From Oscillospiraceae bacterium (GTDB lineage: Bacteria; Bacillota; Clostridia; Oscillospirales; Acutalibacteraceae): 36,669 nt of DNA. Below the pieces are notes generated by a model that was given only the letters and a program-made list of their open reading frames with translations, had not been told where the DNA came from and made no database searches. Positions 7,036 through 14,665 of this stretch are shown piece after piece. The stretch is taken from positions 1 to 36,669 of the forward strand of contig JAISYX010000003.1 of NCBI GenBank assembly GCA_031269595.1. Direction: 5' to 3'. The stretch's first letter is position 1; every line of letters starts with the position of its first letter. A program made the position numbers and the translations under genes.

Positions 7036-7881
7036 ATGACTTTAAATGAAATCAAAGCAAAATATACTGACATAACGCATCTAAAGAGAGGCGGTCAAAA
7101 AACCGTCTATAAAGCAACTGATTCTGATAATCTTTGTGTGGCATTAAAAATAATAAACAACGCTAATGACAAAAGAGTGTTGCAAGAAATTGATTTGCTG
7201 AGACAATTGAAATTTCCCAATATTCCTCGAATTATTGATAGTGGCGTGGTGTTAGATGAAAATATAAATGAAAATGTACTCTATATTGTAGAAGAGTACA
7301 TTGATGGTGTCTCTTTAAGAGATTGGATAAATGCAGGTAATCGATTTGATTTAGAAACTGCATACTCAATTATTGATAGCTTGTTAAATATTGAGGTTCT
7401 TCTTGAAGAAAACAATATTCTACATAGAGACATCAATCCAAACAATATTATACTAACTGACCCCAAGAGAATGTACCTTATTGATTTTGGATTAGCAAAA
7501 AAATTAGGGAATCTATCATTAACGATGACAGCTGCTGCCAATGGACCTTTTACGCCGGGATATGCACCTCATGAGCAGTTTGCTAATATGAAGTTGCAAC
7601 AAGATTCTCGTACAGATTTGTTTCAAATAGGCGTTACAGTATACGAAAGTTGTACAGGCAAAAATCCTTTTGTCGACAATGGAGATTCCTTTTATAATAT
7701 TTTGTCAAAGACAGCCACGCTTATGCCACCGCTTTTAAGTCTCGAAGGTGATACAAAAGGCATGCTCTCACAATTCGTAAGTATGCTTATGGCTAAAAAC
7801 CAATCTCAGCGACCAGATACTGCAAAAGATGCATTAAGATATTTATTAGCTATAAAAGACACATTAGAATGGAGTGATTAG
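7036..7881 (+). CDS. Ser/Thr protein kinase-like protein
   Basis: This 281-residue protein is a eukaryotic-type kinase domain with little else: a glycine-rich loop (RGGQKTVYKA, 18-27), the ATP-binding lysine in VALKII (K38), HRDINPNN (130-137), DFG in LIDFGLAKK (150-152), and GYAPHEQF as the activation-segment end. The usual Lys two residues after the catalytic Asp is Asn here (HRDxN instead of HRDxK), a change tolerated in some families. There is no transmembrane segment or PASTA domain, so it is cytosolic and unlike PrkC. It starts 2 bases after the nuclease-like gene and overlaps the frame of the next gene, so the trio is one operon. The substrate is unknown; the flanking gene products are the obvious candidates. 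Confidence 0.85.
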   Translation: MTLNEIKAKYTDITHLKRGGQKTVYKATDSDNLCVALKIINNANDKRVLQEIDLLRQLKFPNIPRIIDSGVVLDENINENVLYIVEEYIDGVSLRDWINAGNRFDLETAYSIIDSLLNIEVLLEENNILHRDINPNNIILTDPKRMYLIDFGLAKKLGNLSLTMTAAANGPFTPGYAPHEQFANMKLQQDSRTDLFQIGVTVYESCTGKNPFVDNGDSFYNILSKTATLMPPLLSLEGDTKGMLSQFVSMLMAKNQSQRPDTAKDALRYLLAIKDTLEWSD

Positions 7882-7882
7882 T

Positions 7883-9100
7883 ATGGAACTATATTTGCAA
7901 ATGGGACACGGAATGCAAGCGATTTCAAAAGAGTTAGTAGAAAAATGGCGTTCTGGAAATGTTATAATTAGCCCTGTCAATTTTATCGATAAAAAAAATC
8001 CCGGAATTGACAAAGTGCAGGCATACGCAAAAAAAATAGTTTCATATGGCGGGAATGTCTTGTTTGACCCTCAAATGTTCTATCCCAAAGAAGGACATAT
8101 TAAGTTACAACTATATGATTATTGGCCGCGCGATAATGTTTCTGTAACTGATACTCAAGTTAGCAATAATATTTTTATTGAGTTATTAAGAATTAATAAC
8201 TCAATAAATTCCTCAAGTATTATATTGCCTGGCAAAGAAATGAATGAGCTTTCTTTGAAAAACGGAATAGAATGGATGCATTCCGCAGCTGAATTTTTTG
8301 CTAAAAAAACACCCAAATCATTGTTTGCGACACTATGTTTATGTTCTGAAACTATTCGTAATAGCGAAACGATTGAATCGCTGTGTGAAGTTTTAAAAAA
8401 CGTTCCCGTCAATGGATTTTATATCATTCCCAATCCCTCAAATGGTGAGTATTTGGTTTCTGACCCAATGTGGGTTATTGGAATGATGAAATTAATTACT
8501 TGCTTAAAGCTATATAAGAAAAAAGTTATTGTTGGATATTCAAATCATCAAGGCTTGATTTATGCTCTGGCAAACGCTGATGGATTGGCTTCTGGAACAT
8601 ATATTAATACCCGTTCGTTTGTTCCTGCAAAGTTTAAGTCTCCTACCGATGATGACATAAAACACAAAAGCACTTGGTTCTACAATCCACAAGCATTTAG
8701 TGAATACAAGGCTGCATTACTCGATGTTGCTCAACAGCGAAATTTCTTAAATATGTTTATTCCACAAGGGGAGTTTTCAAATTCTTATTCAGAGATGCTG
8801 TTTAAAGGGGCGCAGCCGTCCTCAACTAATTATAACGAGACGAACTCATTTAAGCATTATCTATGTTGTTTGAACACTCAATGCAAAATGGTTAGTAAAG
8901 GCACTTATCAAGAAACTTATGATTCGTATGAATTTATGCTTAACAACGCAGAAAACCAGATTAGAACACTCAAAGGCAAAGGATTTAGTGGGCAAAACAG
9001 AGATTTTTCTCCCGCTATTGAAGCGAACCGTGTAGCTATGGTAGCTAATAACGAAGATTATGGCTTCAAGTTGAACTTTGAGTGGCAATCAGGTAACTAA
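7883..9100 (+). CDS. Protein of unknown function, possible TIM-barrel-like enzyme
   Basis: This 405-residue protein has no signal peptide or membrane segment. I do not recognise a family. The middle has an alternating strand-helix rhythm: NVIISPVNF, GGNVLFDPQMF, FATLCLCSET, GFYIIPNPS, KKVIVGYSNHQ, ADGLASGTYINTRSF. That pattern, with each strand ending in small or polar residues, is what a TIM barrel would show; resemblance to base-exchanging transglycosylases is a guess. The C-terminal part holds a Cys cluster (CCLNTQC) and a helical region. I start at the ATG 7883, 8 bases after GGAG; an upstream GTG at 7874 is less likely. It begins 1 base after the kinase stop codon. Confidence 0.6.
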   Translation: MELYLQMGHGMQAISKELVEKWRSGNVIISPVNFIDKKNPGIDKVQAYAKKIVSYGGNVLFDPQMFYPKEGHIKLQLYDYWPRDNVSVTDTQVSNNIFIELLRINNSINSSSIILPGKEMNELSLKNGIEWMHSAAEFFAKKTPKSLFATLCLCSETIRNSETIESLCEVLKNVPVNGFYIIPNPSNGEYLVSDPMWVIGMMKLITCLKLYKKKVIVGYSNHQGLIYALANADGLASGTYINTRSFVPAKFKSPTDDDIKHKSTWFYNPQAFSEYKAALLDVAQQRNFLNMFIPQGEFSNSYSEMLFKGAQPSSTNYNETNSFKHYLCCLNTQCKMVSKGTYQETYDSYEFMLNNAENQIRTLKGKGFSGQNRDFSPAIEANRVAMVANNEDYGFKLNFEWQSGN

Positions 9101-9122
9101 AAGTGTAAAGAGGTGAATCCAC

Positions 9123-10604
9123 ATGAAAGCTGTAATCTATGCACGCTATTCCTCCGACAATCAGCGAGAGGAAAGCATCGATGGGCAAATCCGAGAGTGC
9201 AAAGCCTTTGCTGAAAAGCAGGGCTTAACCGTGCTGAACAGTTACATCGATCGCGCTTTTTCAGCCAAGACAGACAACCGCCCCGAATTTCAGCATATGG
9301 TTAAGGACAGCGCAAAGCACCTCTTTGATGTTATTATCGTGTGGAAACTCGACCGCTTTGCTCGCAACAGATACGATTCGGCGCACTATAAAGCTACGCT
9401 CCGTAAAAATGGCGTTAAAGTTATTTCTGCCACCGAAAGCATCGCCGCTGATTCCACAGGCATACTGCTTGAATCTCTGCTTGAAGGGTATGCCGAGTTT
9501 TATTCAGCCGAACTGTCTGAAAAAGTTATTCGTGGAATGACCGAAAACGCCTTGAAATGTCAATATAACGGCGGTGCTATTCCGATTGGCTATCTTGTTG
9601 ACGAGAATAAGCATTTTCAAATTGACCCTGCGACTGCGCCTTTCGTGCAGGAAGCCTTTCAAATGTATGATGACGGAAAAACGGTTAAGCAAATCGTGAA
9701 GATTCTAAACGACAAAAATGTTCACACCTTTTACGGAAAGGGTATGAACATCAACAATATAACCATTATGCTTAAAAGCCGTAAGTACATCGGCGAGTAC
9801 CATTATCGTGATGTGGTGATTCCGAGCGGTGTTCCTGCCATTGTGGAGGAGGACTTGTTTAATCGGGTGCAGGAACGATTGGAGAAAAACAAGAAAGCGC
9901 CTGCTCGGTTTAAAGCGATTGATGATAATTATCTGCTTACCACGAAGCTTTTTTGCGGACTTTGCGAAAAATATATGATTGGCGAAAGCGGGACGAGCCG
10001 CAACGGGACTTTCCACCGATATTACAAATGCGCAACTGCCAAAAGTCGCAAGGGGTGCAAGAAAAAGACGGTAAAAAAGGACTGGATAGAGGATTTGGTT
10101 ATTGACGAGATTACTGAAATGTTGCTTGACGAGTCGAATATTCAGCGGATTATCAACGAAATTATGGCTTTGCAAAACAGCGACAGCGTTGCACTTCCGG
10201 CTCTCAAAACGCAGCTTGATGATACCACAAAGAAGATTGATAATATTATGAGTGCCATCGAGCAGGGCGTTTTCACCTCAACGACCAAAGAACGGTTGGA
10301 AGCTCTTGAAGAAGCCAAGAAAGAGCTTGAAATTGATATTTTGCAGGAGGAGCTGTTCCGCCCATATGTTTCGGAGGATAAAATCCGCTTTTGGATTTAC
10401 AAGTTCCGTGATGGTGATATGCAGGACATAACACATCGGCAACGGTTGGTAGATAGCTTTGTGAACGCCATCTACCTCTATGATGATAAAATCGTTTTTA
10501 CGTTCAACTATAAGGACGGGGCAAAAACGGTGTCATTGAAAGAATTGGGTAATTGTTCGGATATGGCCTTTGGCGGGGAGCCAAAGGATGTCATATCCGA
10601 ATAA
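9123..10604 (+). CDS. Large serine recombinase (integrase of the element)
   Basis: This 493-residue protein integrates and excises the element. The N-terminal resolvase domain has YARYSSDNQ with the nucleophile Ser at about residue 10, then DRAFSAKTDNRPEF, the arginine motif WKLDRFARNRYD and LSEKVIRGM. The middle is the recombinase domain (GYLVDENKHFQIDPATAPFV, then KYIGEYHYRDVVIPSGVPAI). A zinc beta-ribbon (CGLC near residue 280; YKC...GC around 300-310) and a coiled-coil (about 370-420) complete the usual layout. AGAGGTG precedes the ATG. It is the last gene before the candidate attR, as is normal for such elements. The reading frame is intact. Confidence 0.95.
   Translation: MKAVIYARYSSDNQREESIDGQIRECKAFAEKQGLTVLNSYIDRAFSAKTDNRPEFQHMVKDSAKHLFDVIIVWKLDRFARNRYDSAHYKATLRKNGVKVISATESIAADSTGILLESLLEGYAEFYSAELSEKVIRGMTENALKCQYNGGAIPIGYLVDENKHFQIDPATAPFVQEAFQMYDDGKTVKQIVKILNDKNVHTFYGKGMNINNITIMLKSRKYIGEYHYRDVVIPSGVPAIVEEDLFNRVQERLEKNKKAPARFKAIDDNYLLTTKLFCGLCEKYMIGESGTSRNGTFHRYYKCATAKSRKGCKKKTVKKDWIEDLVIDEITEMLLDESNIQRIINEIMALQNSDSVALPALKTQLDDTTKKIDNIMSAIEQGVFTSTTKERLEALEEAKKELEIDILQEELFRPYVSEDKIRFWIYKFRDGDMQDITHRQRLVDSFVNAIYLYDDKIVFTFNYKDGAKTVSLKELGNCSDMAFGGEPKDVISE
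10556..10601. repeat. Strong two-step hairpin at the recombinase 3' end
   Basis: TTCGGATATG (10556-10565) pairs with CATATCCGAA (10592-10601), and inside it CCTTTGGC (10567-10574) pairs with GCCAAAGG (10580-10587). It lies in the last codons of the recombinase. The arm TGTTCGGATATG resembles the att repeat TGTTCGGATTTG at 11 of 12 positions, so it might bind the same protein. Confidence 0.55.
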
Positions 10605-10639
10605 AGGATACAGGTGAACCCTGTATCCTTTATTTTTTT
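10603..10639 (+). terminator. Intrinsic terminator of the recombinase gene
   Basis: AAAGGATACAGG (10603-10614) and CCTGTATCCTTT (10620-10631) make a perfect 12-bp stem followed by ATTTTTTTG. Confidence 0.9.
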
Positions 10640-10716
10640 GAGTTTACTTATTCGCTTTTGTGTTGTTGTGGGGTTTGGTGTGTTTTCACTCCCCTTGTAG
10701 ATAAAATACAAAAAAT

Positions 10717-10742
10717 AAAAAGAGGCTGCAAAGCCTCTTTTT
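10717..10742. terminator. Bidirectional terminator near the element's right end
   Basis: AAAAAGAGGCT and AGCCTCTTTTT form a stem flanked by A-runs and T-runs on both strands, so it can stop transcription from either side. It is well placed to end the host tRNA-Met/tRNA-Glu transcript that enters the element from the right. Confidence 0.85.
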
Positions 10743-10803
10743 ATTTTACGGTTTTTCTTAAAACCACCAAACCAAGCATATTATTTATAAAACATAATAT
10801 GGA

Positions 10804-10815
10804 TGTTCGGATTTG
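10804..10815. other. Candidate attR (right copy of 12-bp direct repeat)
   Basis: TGTTCGGATTTG repeats the sequence at 954-965. It lies 8 bases from the 3' end of tRNA-Glu. Beyond it the composition and gene content become those of the host chromosome. Confidence 0.6.
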
Positions 10816-10823
10816 AGTGCTTT

Positions 10824-10898
10824 TGGTGACCCGGACGAGAATCGAACTCGTGATGCCGCCGTGAAAGGGCGGAGTCTTAACCGCTTGACCACCGGGCC
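10824..10898 (-). tRNA. tRNA-Glu (TTC)
   Basis: Read on the minus strand the acceptor is GGCCCGG with CCGGGTC, the anticodon stem CCGCC/GGCGG encloses CTTTCAC (anticodon TTC), the T-loop is TTCGATT, and CCA is encoded (TGG on the plus strand at 10824-10826). It decodes GAA/GAG and supplies substrate for GltX. It is cotranscribed behind tRNA-Met. Confidence 0.95.
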
Positions 10899-10950
10899 TT
10901 ATTAGTTAGATTTAGACGCCTAGGCTTGCCCTAAACTCTAACATCTAACT

Positions 10951-11027
10951 TGGTAGCGGTAGGTGGACTCGAACCGCCGACACTACGGGTATGAACCGTA
11001 TGCTCTAGCCAACTGAGCTATACCGCC
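10951..11027 (-). tRNA. tRNA-Met (CAT)
   Basis: This is a complete cloverleaf on the minus strand: GGCGGTA with TACCGCT, anticodon stem TACGG/CCGTA with loop TTCATAC (anticodon CAT), T-arm with TTCGAGT and encoded CCA. The first acceptor position is a G-U pair rather than the mismatch of initiators, so it is more likely an elongator. A CAT anticodon could also be a lysidine-modified isoleucine tRNA. Confidence 0.9.
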
Positions 11028-11046
11028 AAATTTTTGATGCCAGATT

Positions 11047-11075
11047 ATTATACAGGATTTAAATCGCTATGTCAA
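11047..11075 (-). promoter_or_regulatory. Perfect sigma-A promoter of the tRNA-Met/tRNA-Glu operon
   Basis: On the minus strand: TTGACA, a 17-bp spacer, TATAAT, with the -10 box ending 20 bases before the tRNA-Met gene. Confidence 0.85.
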
Positions 11076-11096
11076 TACTCTATAATGAAAATTAAT

Positions 11097-11125
11097 GCCC
11101 ATCACTCGCACAGGCAGTGATGGGC
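11097..11125 (-). terminator. Terminator of glyA
   Basis: GCCCATCACT and AGTGATGGGC form a 10-bp stem, followed on the minus strand by ATTAATTTTC. It lies 26 bases after the glyA stop. Confidence 0.8.
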
Positions 11126-11150
11126 TATTGCTCACTTTTAACGCTTGCTA

Positions 11151-12404
11151 TTATTGATACAGGGGATATTTCTTTAAAAGCTCTGTTACACCTGCACGAA
11201 TCTTATCTGCGCTTGCTTCAAAGTCACGTATTGTAAGGGTGATGTACTCGGCAATCAGTTCCATATCCTCCTCAACAAGGCCTCGGCTGGTTACAGCAGG
11301 AGTGCCTATACGCACGCCGCTTGTTACAAAGGGGCTAAGGGGCTCGTTGGGTATGGTGTTCTTGTTAACGGTGATAAACACCTCGTCCAGCCTGTGCTCC
11401 AGCTCCTTGCCTGTAATGCCTGTATCACGCAGATCCAGCAGCATCAGGTGGTTATCTGTGCCCCCTGAAACCAGCTTGACATCCCTGCTTATAAAGCCCT
11501 TGGCAAGAGCCGCCGCATTGGCCACTATCTGCTTGCCATACTGCTTGAAGTCCGGCTTGAGTGCCTCGCCAAAGCACACGGCCTTAGCGGCTATGGTGTG
11601 CATTAGAGGGCCGCCCTGTGTGCCCGGGAAGATAGACTTATCTATTTGCTTGGCAAGAGCCTCGCCGCACAGAATCAGGCCGCCTCTGGGACCTCTGAGG
11701 GTCTTGTGGGTGGTGGAGGTTACTATGTCCGCATAGGGAATGGGGCTCTGGTGAACTCCGGCGGCAACAAGACCTGCGATGTGCGCCATATCCACTAGGA
11801 AGTATGCACCTACGCTCTTGGCTATCTCAGAAAAGCGTGCAAAATCTATGGTTCTGCAATAGGCGGAAGCACCCGCCACTATCATCTTCGGCTTGACCTC
11901 CTCGGACTGCTTTGCCACCTTATCATAGTCAATTACATGTGTCTCGGGGTCTACACCATATGCCACAAAATTATAATATGCGCCGGACATATTAACAGGT
12001 GAGCCGTGGGTGAGATGTCCACCCTCTGCCAGATTCATGCCCATTACGGTATCTCCGGGCTGAAGCAGTGCAAAATAGGCCGCCAAATTGGCCTGAGCAC
12101 CTGAGTGGGGCTGAACGTTGGCGTGCTCTGCTCCAAAGAGCTCACAGGCACGCTTGCGGGCGATTTCCTCAACCACATCAACGCACTGACAGCCGCCGTA
12201 ATAACGCTTGCCCGGGTAGCCCTCGGCATATTTATTGGTTAAAACACTGCCCATAGCCGCCATAACGGCGGGCGAAACCAAGTTTTCGGAGGCGATAAGC
12301 TCCAAATTCCGCCTTTGGCGGCCGAGCTCCAAATTCATTGCATTAGAGACCTCGCTGTCGGTTTGGCCGACAAAGCCTATGGTATCAATCATATCAGGAT
12401 ACAT
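11151..12404 (-). CDS. glyA: Serine hydroxymethyltransferase
   Basis: This 417-residue cytosolic PLP enzyme interconverts serine and glycine while making 5,10-methylene-tetrahydrofolate, the main one-carbon source for thymidylate, purines and methionine. The family signature is clear: [10 protein letters not shown] near residue 36, GKRYYGG, the substrate/PLP region HSGAQAN (about 100-106), DMAHIAGL, and the PLP lysine in [13 protein letters not shown] (K234). The length is normal for the family. AGGGAG lies before the ATG. It has its own promoter and terminator, so it is probably monocistronic. Confidence 0.97.
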   Translation of the reverse strand: MYPDMIDTIGFVGQTDSEVSNAMNLELGRQRRNLELIASENLVSPAVMAAMGSVLTNKYAEGYPGKRYYGGCQCVDVVEEIARKRACELFGAEHANVQPHSGAQANLAAYFALLQPGDTVMGMNLAEGGHLTHGSPVNMSGAYYNFVAYGVDPETHVIDYDKVAKQSEEVKPKMIVAGASAYCRTIDFARFSEIAKSVGAYFLVDMAHIAGLVAAGVHQSPIPYADIVTSTTHKTLRGPRGGLILCGEALAKQIDKSIFPGTQGGPLMHTIAAKAVCFGEALKPDFKQYGKQIVANAAALAKGFISRDVKLVSGGTDNHLMLLDLRDTGITGKELEHRLDEVFITVNKNTIPNEPLSPFVTSGVRIGTPAVTSRGLVEEDMELIAEYITLTIRDFEASADKIRAGVTELLKKYPLYQ

Positions 12405-12437
12405 TTGTATAACTCCCTTTCGAAAATTCTGCCTTAT

Positions 12438-12466
12438 ATTATAGCATAAAATTAGCGGCTTTGCAA
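12438..12466 (-). promoter_or_regulatory. Promoter of glyA
   Basis: On the minus strand: TTGCAA, a 17-bp spacer, TATAAT (12443-12438), about 34 bases before the glyA start codon. No riboswitch-like leader fits in the short 5' end. Confidence 0.65.
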
Positions 12467-12638
12467 ACGGCTTAGGATTTGTTTATATTTAGTTAACAAT
12501 TTTGTGCGGTTTTTTAGGGTTTGGGTGAGGAGTAAGCTTGCCCTCACGGCTCTAATAGCGGCTCTATTATATCCACCTAAAAAGCTTGCTCTCGCAAAAC
12601 TTTTTAAACAAGCCCTCCATGCAGCATTACAGTGCCTC

Positions 12639-13922
12639 TCACTCCCCCAAATACCCTTCAACAGCCGCCAGCTTTGCACATATACAAAACAACTGCATGG
12701 CTGTTTCCAGCTCGCTTACAGGGGGGAAGGTGGGAGCTATTCTTATGTTCCTGTCCAGCGGGTCTTTGCCATAGGGGAAGGTTGCGCCCGCTCCGGTGAG
12801 CACCACGCCCGCCTCCTTGCAGAGCTGAACCACACGCTTTGCCGTGCCCTGCTCTACATCCACACTTACAAAGTAGCCGCCCTTAGGCTCTGTCCAATAG
12901 GCTATGCCTGTGCCGCCCAGCTCGCTTTTGAGTATGCTCAGCACGGCCTCAAATTTGGGGCGGAGAATAACTGCCTGCTTCTCCATTTGTGCCTTGAGGC
13001 CCTCTAAATCCTTTAGATAGCGCACATGACGCAGTTGGTTTAGCTTATCGTGACCTATAGTTTGAATAGTCAAACGCTTTTTAATCTCATTTAAATTGGC
13101 CTTTGATGCGGCCATACCAGCAACTCCGGCTCCGGGGAAGGTGATTTTTGAGGTGGAGTAGTACATGTAAACCCTATCCTCATTGCCGTACTTTTTGGCC
13201 TCATTTATAAGGTTGAGGAGCTGCTCGTCCTCGCCGAAGAGCTGGTGCACACAGTAGGCGTTATCCCAGAAGATGCGGAAGTCCGCAGCCGCCGGCTTTA
13301 AGGCAGCAAACCGCTGCACTGTCTCCTTAGAATATGTAATGCCCTGAGGGTTTGAGTACTTGGGGACGCACCAAATGCCCTTAATTGAGGGGTCGGAGGC
13401 CGCAAGCCTTTCCACAACATCCATGTCGGGGCCTGTCTCCTTCATAGGGACGCTTATCATTTGGATACCGAAATACTCGCAGATAGCAAAGTGCCTGTCG
13501 TAGCCCGGGGCGGGGCACAGGAATTTAACATCGCCCTGCTTGAGCCAAGGCTCACTGCCGCCAACTCCGCTGACCATGGCCTGAGCGATGGTATCGAACA
13601 TCATGTTAAGGCTGGAGTTCCCGCCTATAAGAACCTCATCTGTATCCAGTCCAAAGAGCTGTGCAAACAGCCTTTTAGCCTCGGGGATACCGTCAACTAT
13701 GCCGTAATTGCGGCAGTCTGTGCCGCCCTCACAGCGAATGTCAGAGCCGCTGTTAAGCTCATCCAGAAGGGGCTGGGAGAGGTCAAGCTGATCCTTGCCT
13801 GGTTTACCCCTTGACATATCCAAAGCAAGCCCCTGAGCCTTAAAAGCCCCGTATTGTGCGCTGAGTTCCTCTTTGAGCGATAAAAGCTCATTTTTTGAAA
13901 GATTTTTGATTTCCAAATCCAA
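12639..13922 (-). CDS. Class I aminotransferase (aspartate aminotransferase-like)
   Basis: This 427-residue PLP enzyme belongs to the fold-type I aminotransferases, in the branch whose members begin with MSRGKPGKDQLDLS (here about residues 36-49). Visible residues are SNPQG (N191, P192), WDNAYCVH (Asp220 and Tyr223 contacting PLP) and the Schiff-base lysine in YYSTSKITFPGAG (K259). A C-terminal arginine region (RNIRIAPTFP) would hold the substrate carboxylate. Members of this branch have been annotated as aspartate aminotransferases, but the substrate cannot be fixed here. GGAGG lies before the ATG. It stands alone between glyA and recA. Confidence 0.88.
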   Translation of the reverse strand: MDLEIKNLSKNELLSLKEELSAQYGAFKAQGLALDMSRGKPGKDQLDLSQPLLDELNSGSDIRCEGGTDCRNYGIVDGIPEAKRLFAQLFGLDTDEVLIGGNSSLNMMFDTIAQAMVSGVGGSEPWLKQGDVKFLCPAPGYDRHFAICEYFGIQMISVPMKETGPDMDVVERLAASDPSIKGIWCVPKYSNPQGITYSKETVQRFAALKPAAADFRIFWDNAYCVHQLFGEDEQLLNLINEAKKYGNEDRVYMYYSTSKITFPGAGVAGMAASKANLNEIKKRLTIQTIGHDKLNQLRHVRYLKDLEGLKAQMEKQAVILRPKFEAVLSILKSELGGTGIAYWTEPKGGYFVSVDVEQGTAKRVVQLCKEAGVVLTGAGATFPYGKDPLDRNIRIAPTFPPVSELETAMQLFCICAKLAAVEGYLGE

Positions 13923-14665
13923 TTCCTCCTAAGTATTATACTGGTATAGTAGTTATCTAAAAAGCCATAGGGACACGGCGTGCCGTGCCCCTACCCGTTT
14001 TTTAAGATGCCCAATTCAGAGTTATATTGTAGCATATTTCAAGAAAAAAGTCAAATTTCGTGTGATTTAAGGCGGTCTTTTACAGGCTAAAAACGGCTAA
14101 GACATGGGCTTTGTAGGTGATCTGATATGTTAATAAGAAGTTTACATATGTCTTTTTCAATGCGTAATGCGTAATTAATGGTGAATTTGCTGCGCAAATT
14201 TTGATTAAAGGGTTAGTAGGGGTTTGCCCGTACCGCAGATTGGGCAGAAAAGCTGCAAAACAAGCCTACAGCGTTGCACCAGTAATCCTAAAACCATAAA
14301 AGTTGCGTCATTGCGAGCACGCAACCAAACTGAAATAATCGAAAGGCGTGGTGTGCGAAGCAATCCAGTGAACCCTGGCCAGACGCTTCACAGCGGCACA
14401 TGGGCTTAGTGCACTGGATTGCTTCGCACTTGTAATCGCATGGTAAACTCAAGCTCAGCGGTGCTCGCAATGACGCACGTCAGATGGGCGATAGAAACGT
14501 AACACTCTCCCCGCTCTCTCACCTCCCGCCCAGTCTGCGGGCGACCGAGGCGGTCTCCCCTACTTTTTAATCAAAATTTGCTGCGCAAATTCGCCATTAA
14601 TTACGAATTACGCATTCCGAATTACGCATTAATTATGCATTATACATTATCAATTATACATTGAA
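13923..14665. repeat. 743-bp repeat-filled intergenic region between recA and the aminotransferase
   Basis: No convincing gene lies here. From left to right it holds a GC-rich hairpin (13968-13991, AGGG-CACGGC with GCCGTG-CCCT); copy one of the TTTGCTGCGCAAA repeat (14160-14210); a nested inverted repeat (14305-14476); and a second, inverted copy of the TTTGCTGCGCAAA repeat (14567-14640), which runs into short tandem blocks of ATTACGCATT type up to recA. The two outer copies face each other, so the whole block could be one mobile or palindromic unit. Confidence 0.75.
14305..14476. repeat. Nested inverted repeat, MITE-like
   Basis: Outer arms GCGTCATTGCGAGCAC (14305-14320) and its exact complement (14461-14476) enclose inner 18-bp perfect arms (14353-14370 and 14412-14429) containing GCGAAGCAATCC. 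The CGTCATTGCGAG...GAAGCAATCC wording is that of a dispersed repeat seen in many unrelated bacterial genomes. No transposase is present. Confidence 0.75.

Noticed and set aside
10824..11027. tRNA genes as the attachment site of the element
   Set aside because: The direct repeat lies outside the tRNA genes in the terminator-like hairpin, and large serine recombinases usually do not use tRNA 3' ends.
12504..13007. Long plus-strand frame over the end of the aminotransferase
   Set aside because: It overlaps a well-supported PLP enzyme on the other strand and has no ribosome site.
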